A DNA stretch of 64,000 nucleotides. Source: Humibacter ginsenosidimutans (lineage in GTDB: Bacteria; Actinomycetota; Actinomycetes; Actinomycetales; Microbacteriaceae). The stretch covers positions 2,232,001 through 2,296,000 of the forward strand of contig NZ_CP042305.1 of NCBI RefSeq assembly GCF_007859675.1, given 5' to 3'. Positions 60,654-64,000 of the stretch are shown here, piece by piece. Below the pieces are notes generated by a model. It ran no database searches. It saw nothing but the letters and a program-made list of their open reading frames with translations, and was not told where the DNA came from. The translations under genes and the position numbers were made by a program. Positions within the stretch are counted from its first letter, which is position 1. Every line of letters begins with the position of its first letter.

Positions 60654-61694
60654 TCAGTGCTCGTGCGGCAGCACCTGCGTCGACCCTGTGGTGGAGAAGA
60701 CGATGTGCCCTCCGGCACGCGACGCGCTCACGCCGCCCGGCAGGTCGAGCGGCTTCTGACCGTGCCAGTCGGTGACGAGCCGCGCAACGGCCAGCACGTG
60801 CACCCGTTCGAGAGCCACCCCGAATTCGCTGGAGACCACATACCTGATGATGCGGTTGCGCAGCGCGGGCGGGTTCGCGTCGAGCGCGCCCACCGACACG
60901 GCGATGCCCGACTCGGCGGGCTCGCAGATGTCCTCGATGACCTCTTCGATCATCTCGTCGAAGGCTTCGGCGTCTTCGCGCAGCTGCTCGGCCGTACGCG
61001 CGAGCGCCTCGGCGACACCGGGGCCGAGCTCTCTCTCGATCACGGGGAGCACGTCGACCCGCACCCGCACCCGCGTATAGGAGGGGTCGAGGTTCTGCGG
61101 ATCGTCCCACGGCGTCAGGCCCGCATCGAGACACGCCTGCCTGGTCGCCGCCCTCCTGATGCCGAGCAGGGGGCGCAGCAGGCCGGCGGATGCCTCTGCC
61201 ATGCCCTGCAGGCTCGTCGCACCCGACCCGCGCGCCAGCCCGAGCAGCACGGTCTCGGCCTGATCGTCGAGTGTGTGCGCGAGAAGCACGTGCGTCGCGC
61301 CGGTCTTGGCACGGGCCTGGGTGAAGGCGGCGTGCCTGGCGTCCCGTGCGGCGTTCTCCGGGCCGCCGGCGCCGGAGGGCGCTGCGACGTGCACCCGCTC
61401 GACCACGACGGGGTCGAGGCCGAGGCCGAGCGCCTGCTCGCGCGCGCGGTCTGCCGTGGCGGCGGAGGCATCCTGCAGTCCGTGGTCCACGATGACGGCG
61501 CCGACGTGGATGCCCGCCCTCGGCCCTTCGAATGCGGCGCCGGCCGCCAGCGCCAGCGAGTCGGCACCACCGGAGAGCCCCACCAGCACGAGGTCTCCGT
61601 CGGCGATTCCCGCGGCGGCGAAGCTGTCGCGCACGGCGCGCCGGATGTCCGCGATCGGCGGGGTGAGGCGGGGACGGCGCTCGGAGTCGGTCAC
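60654..61694 (-). CDS. tilS: tRNA(Ile)-lysidine synthase
   Basis: 346 residues. PP-loop [50 protein letters not shown] and [29 protein letters not shown]. It converts C34 of the AUA-reading tRNA-Ile to lysidine. Short form with a reduced C-terminal domain, as in other actinobacteria. GTG 61694: TAGCGT stands 6 nt upstream, the intervening GGAGGT being too close to act as a normal ribosome site. Confidence 0.96.
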   Translation of the reverse strand: MTDSERRPRLTPPIADIRRAVRDSFAAAGIADGDLVLVGLSGGADSLALAAGAAFEGPRAGIHVGAVIVDHGLQDASAATADRAREQALGLGLDPVVVERVHVAAPSGAGGPENAARDARHAAFTQARAKTGATHVLLAHTLDDQAETVLLGLARGSGATSLQGMAEASAGLLRPLLGIRRAATRQACLDAGLTPWDDPQNLDPSYTRVRVRVDVLPVIERELGPGVAEALARTAEQLREDAEAFDEMIEEVIEDICEPAESGIAVSVGALDANPPALRNRIIRYVVSSEFGVALERVHVLAVARLVTDWHGQKPLDLPGGVSASRAGGHIVFSTTGSTQVLPHEH

Positions 61695-61700
61695 ACCTCC

Positions 61701-61706
61701 ACGCTA
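61701..61706 (-). promoter_or_regulatory. -10 box of a leaderless transcript (tilS)
   Basis: TAGCGT on the minus strand, 6 nt before GTG 61694. Back-to-back with the ppa -10 at 61741. Confidence 0.55.
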
Positions 61707-61740
61707 GGCGCCTGGCGCGGCCGGATCCCAGCCCCGGCGG

Positions 61741-61746
61741 TAGATT
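61741..61746 (+). promoter_or_regulatory. -10 box of ppa
   Basis: TAGATT; the predicted leader is about 75 nt to ATG 61829. No convincing -35. Confidence 0.45.
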
Positions 61747-61828
61747 GGATGAGCGTGTCTTCGGCGGCGACGCGTGCAGTCGGCCGCGACAGGCATCCCA
61801 CCAGCCATCCCATGAATGGAGCACCGTT

Positions 61829-62320
61829 ATGGCCGACTACGACGCGATCATCGAGATTCCGCGCGGAAGCCGCAACAAGTACGAGGTCGACCACGAGACC
61901 GGTCGCGTCTTTCTCGACCGCGTGCTGTACACGAACTTCAGCTACCCCACCGACTACGGGTTCTTCGAGAACACGCTCGGTGAAGACGGCGACCCGCTCG
62001 ACGTGCTCGTGCTTCTCGACTACCCGCTGTTCCCCGGCGTGGGCGTGAAGGTTCGCCCGGTCGGGGTGCTGCACATGAGCGACGAGGCCGGCGGCGACGA
62101 CAAGATCATCGCGGTGCAGTACAAGGACCCGCGCTGGACGCACATCCAGGACGTCGACGACATTCCCGAGTACACGAAGAAGGAGATCCAGCACTTCTTC
62201 GAGCACTACAAGGACCTCGAGCCCGGCAAGTGGGTCAAGGTGGATGCCTGGGGCGACGCCGCCGACGCCGACCGCCTCGTGCAGGAGGCCATCACGCGCC
62301 TCGCCGAGCAGGACCACTGA
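61829..62320 (+). CDS. ppa: Inorganic pyrophosphatase, family I
   Basis: 163 residues. Signature [20 protein letters not shown] with the catalytic Asp residues, [17 protein letters not shown] at the N-terminus. It hydrolyses pyrophosphate. GGAG precedes ATG 61829. Divergent from tilS, a conserved actinobacterial neighbour. Confidence 0.98.
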   Translation: MADYDAIIEIPRGSRNKYEVDHETGRVFLDRVLYTNFSYPTDYGFFENTLGEDGDPLDVLVLLDYPLFPGVGVKVRPVGVLHMSDEAGGDDKIIAVQYKDPRWTHIQDVDDIPEYTKKEIQHFFEHYKDLEPGKWVKVDAWGDAADADRLVQEAITRLAEQDH

Positions 62321-62322
62321 GC

Positions 62323-63279
62323 CTGCGGCTGAACACGACCAGGGCGAGAGCGCTCACTGCGGTTGCGGTGAGCGCTCTCGTCGTTGTGCTGGCCGGTGGA
62401 TGCTCGAGCGTCCCGAATCGGGCCGCTCCGGGCACGCCTGACGTTCGACGCACGGCGACGGCGACTCCCTCGGCTCCGGTCTTCGATGCTTCTGCACTGT
62501 CTTCGCAGCTGTCGCAGATCGAGACCCGCTTCGGCGCACGCGTCGGTGTGGACGTGCTCGACACCGGAGCGGGAACAACGTTCGGCTATCGCGCCACGGA
62601 ACGGTTCGCCCTCGATTCGACGAGCAAGGTGCTCACGTCGGGAATGGTCCTGAGCGAGGCCGACGACGCACGCCTGGCGACGGTCATCCACTTCGGCTCA
62701 TCGGAGCTTCAGTCGTACTCGCCCATCACGTCGCAGCATGTCGACACGGGCATGACGCTGTCCGCGCTGGTGGCCGCAGCGCTGCAATACAGCGACAACA
62801 CTGCCGCGAACCTGTTGTACGGGGAGCTGGGCGGCCCGGCCGCGGCCCAGAGCCGCCTGCGGGCATGGGGCGACACGATCACGAACCTCGACCGCGTCGA
62901 GCCCGACCTCAATTCCGCTGTCCCCGGCGACGTGCGCGACACCTCCACACCCGGGCAGATGGCGACCGCGCTGAAGGCGCTGCTGATCGGCGACCGGCTG
63001 AGCGCACAACGTCGCGCATTCCTCAGGGACACGATGCTCGCCAACACGACGGGTGGCCCGTACATCCGCGCCGGCGTCCCCTCGACCTGGCGGGTCGCGG
63101 ACAAGACGGGCAACGGTGGCTACGGGTCTCGCAATGACGTCGCTGTGCTGTATCCGCCAGGCGCTTCACCCATCGTTCTGACGGTCTACACCACCAGGAG
63201 CACAGCGGATGCCGCGTCGGACGACGGCCTGATCGCCACCGTGACGCGCTCTGTCGTCGCCGCGCTCGACGGACGCTGA
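62323..63279 (+). CDS. Class A beta-lactamase-like lipoprotein
   Basis: About 318 residues. Lipobox VVLAGGC (Cys codon at 62401). Serine beta-lactamase motifs: S-x-x-K as LDSTSKVL, S-D-N as QYSDNTAANLL, E-x-x-L-N as EPDLNSAVPGD and K-T-G as ADKTGNGGYG, so all catalytic residues are present. It may hydrolyse beta-lactams at the cell surface. The start is unsettled: a CTG at 62323, 2 nt after the ppa stop, would give a normal signal peptide; GTG 62368 lacks the basic n-region and lies in a hairpin; GTG 62230 gives an Arg-rich lead inside ppa. Confidence 0.88.
   Translation: MRLNTTRARALTAVAVSALVVVLAGGCSSVPNRAAPGTPDVRRTATATPSAPVFDASALSSQLSQIETRFGARVGVDVLDTGAGTTFGYRATERFALDSTSKVLTSGMVLSEADDARLATVIHFGSSELQSYSPITSQHVDTGMTLSALVAAALQYSDNTAANLLYGELGGPAAAQSRLRAWGDTITNLDRVEPDLNSAVPGDVRDTSTPGQMATALKALLIGDRLSAQRRAFLRDTMLANTTGGPYIRAGVPSTWRVADKTGNGGYGSRNDVAVLYPPGASPIVLTVYTTRSTADAASDDGLIATVTRSVVAALDGR
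62346..62379 (+). promoter_or_regulatory. Hairpin at the 5' end of the beta-lactamase gene
   Basis: Perfect 12-bp arms GAGAGCGCTCAC and GTGAGCGCTCTC with a 10-nt loop. It covers the GTG at 62368. It could end the ppa transcript in part, or mask translation of the lipoprotein. Confidence 0.55.
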
Positions 63280-63327
63280 GACCCACGGCGCCTCACCGGC
63301 GGATCACCTCGCAGGGACGACCTGCCT

Positions 63328-64000
63328 CTACGCGGACGGGCGGGCGACGTACGGGTACGGCGACCCCCACAGCCCCTCGACGGCGAGCGGTTCGCCGTAG
63401 TCGCGGGCCGCGATGATCTGATTGCCGCCCAGGTAGATGGCGTCGTGGTAGAAGCCGTCGTCGTACCAGAAGATGATGTCACCGCGCTGACGCTGGCTCA
63501 GCGGCACGAGCTGTCCGCGCGCCTGGGCAACGGCGAACTGGTCGCCGACGTTGTGGTCGCCGACGTAGATGCCTGCCGCGGCGTACGCCATCATCACGAG
63601 GCCCGAGCAGTCGTAGTACGTCGGCCCGGCGCCGCCGAGCTTGTACGGCGCGCCGAGATGAGCGTAGGCGTAGTTGATGGCCGTCTCGACGGCGCTGCTG
63701 TTCGGCGCGCCGACCGACCCGCCGCCCGACGACGGGGCACCGCCCGACGAGCCGCCCGAGCTTCCCGATGATCCCCCGGAACCGGACCCGCCCGACGGAG
63801 CACTCGGCGCCGCCTGCGACGGTGGAGGAGGCGTGGCGGCCTTTTTCTCGGCTTGCTCCTGCGCAAGCTTGGCGACGCCGACCGCGTACTCCCCCGCGAC
63901 CTTCGTCGACGTGTTCTGCAGCGAGGCCAGCTGCGAGACGAGTTCCGTCTGCTTGGACTTCTGCGCCGCAAGCGCGGACTGGGCGGCAGCGGCAGCGTCG
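63328..64000 (-). CDS. NlpC/P60 peptidoglycan hydrolase (5' end outside window)
   Basis: 223 C-terminal residues are visible; the start lies beyond 64000. From the window edge: an Ala/Gln-rich coiled coil (QSALAAQKSKQTELVSQLAS), a Pro and Ser/Gly linker, then an NlpC/P60 domain with Cys in TYYDCSGLVMMAYAAAG, His in YHDAIYLGGNQIIAA and the RGDIIFW segment. It cuts D-Glu to diaminoacid (or equivalent) peptide bonds in peptidoglycan. The layout is that of RipA-like secreted hydrolases. Convergent with the beta-lactamase-like gene (48 bp apart). Confidence 0.93.
   Translation of the reverse strand, partial: DAAAAAQSALAAQKSKQTELVSQLASLQNTSTKVAGEYAVGVAKLAQEQAEKKAATPPPPSQAAPSAPSGGSGSGGSSGSSGGSSGGAPSSGGGSVGAPNSSAVETAINYAYAHLGAPYKLGGAGPTYYDCSGLVMMAYAAAGIYVGDHNVGDQFAVAQARGQLVPLSQRQRGDIIFWYDDGFYHDAIYLGGNQIIAARDYGEPLAVEGLWGSPYPYVARPSA

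Overview
The window is high-G+C actinobacterial chromosome. Codon use, abundant GTG starts, 4-bp start/stop overlaps, leaderless TAnnnT promoters and a very frequent GGATGCC/GGCATCC word point to Microbacteriaceae (inference from style and gene order; no 16S rRNA gene is present). There is no phage, insertion sequence or CRISPR array, and one tRNA gene (Ser, anticodon CGA).

Layout. (1) 66-10556: a minus-strand glycan operon. A lipoprotein binding protein and two ABC sugar permeases are followed by a ROK sugar kinase, a type I sulfatase, an M81/MlrC-like protein, a GH29 alpha-L-fucosidase and CutC; a ROK repressor is divergent. Two genes (one permease and cutC) carry single-base shifts in homopolymers. 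(2) 10586-15422: an MMPL exporter, then a LacI repressor divergent from a secreted GH76 alpha-mannanase, with a perfect palindromic operator between them. (3) 15477-25407: tRNA-Ser, a MerR regulator, an SGNH hydrolase, radA, argA, clpC, a lipoprotein and a pirin. (4) 25523-28662: a membrane protein, cardiolipin synthase and a 57-residue membrane protein. (5) 28713-39000: a minus-strand beta-mannoside operon (Opp-type ABC transporter, GH2 beta-mannosidase and a LacI-like sensor without its DNA-binding domain), with a divergent ROK repressor and a palindrome inside the promoter spacer. (6) 39046-44467: a large FAD/Fe-S oxidoreductase, a CtaG-like protein, and a DUF559 nuclease gene flanked by two inverted 75-bp palindromic repeats. 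(7) 44528-64000: the conserved actinobacterial block lysS-panC-DUF2520-PH-PH ... DUF3180-folK-folB-folP-folE-ftsH-hpt-tilS-ppa, interrupted by bioY, a two-component system, a membrane protein, a VOC protein and an AraC regulator, and ending in a class A beta-lactamase-like lipoprotein and an NlpC/P60 hydrolase cut by the window edge.

How it works together. The two ABC operons and the GH76 gene look like separate, locally repressed modules for taking up and trimming complex glycans (sulfated/fucosylated, beta-mannosidic and alpha-mannan). They are set into and next to a housekeeping block that makes folate and pantothenate, charges tRNA, salvages purines and runs protein quality control (ClpC, FtsH). 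Several small palindromic repeats cluster at the seams, and two have been absorbed into coding sequences.
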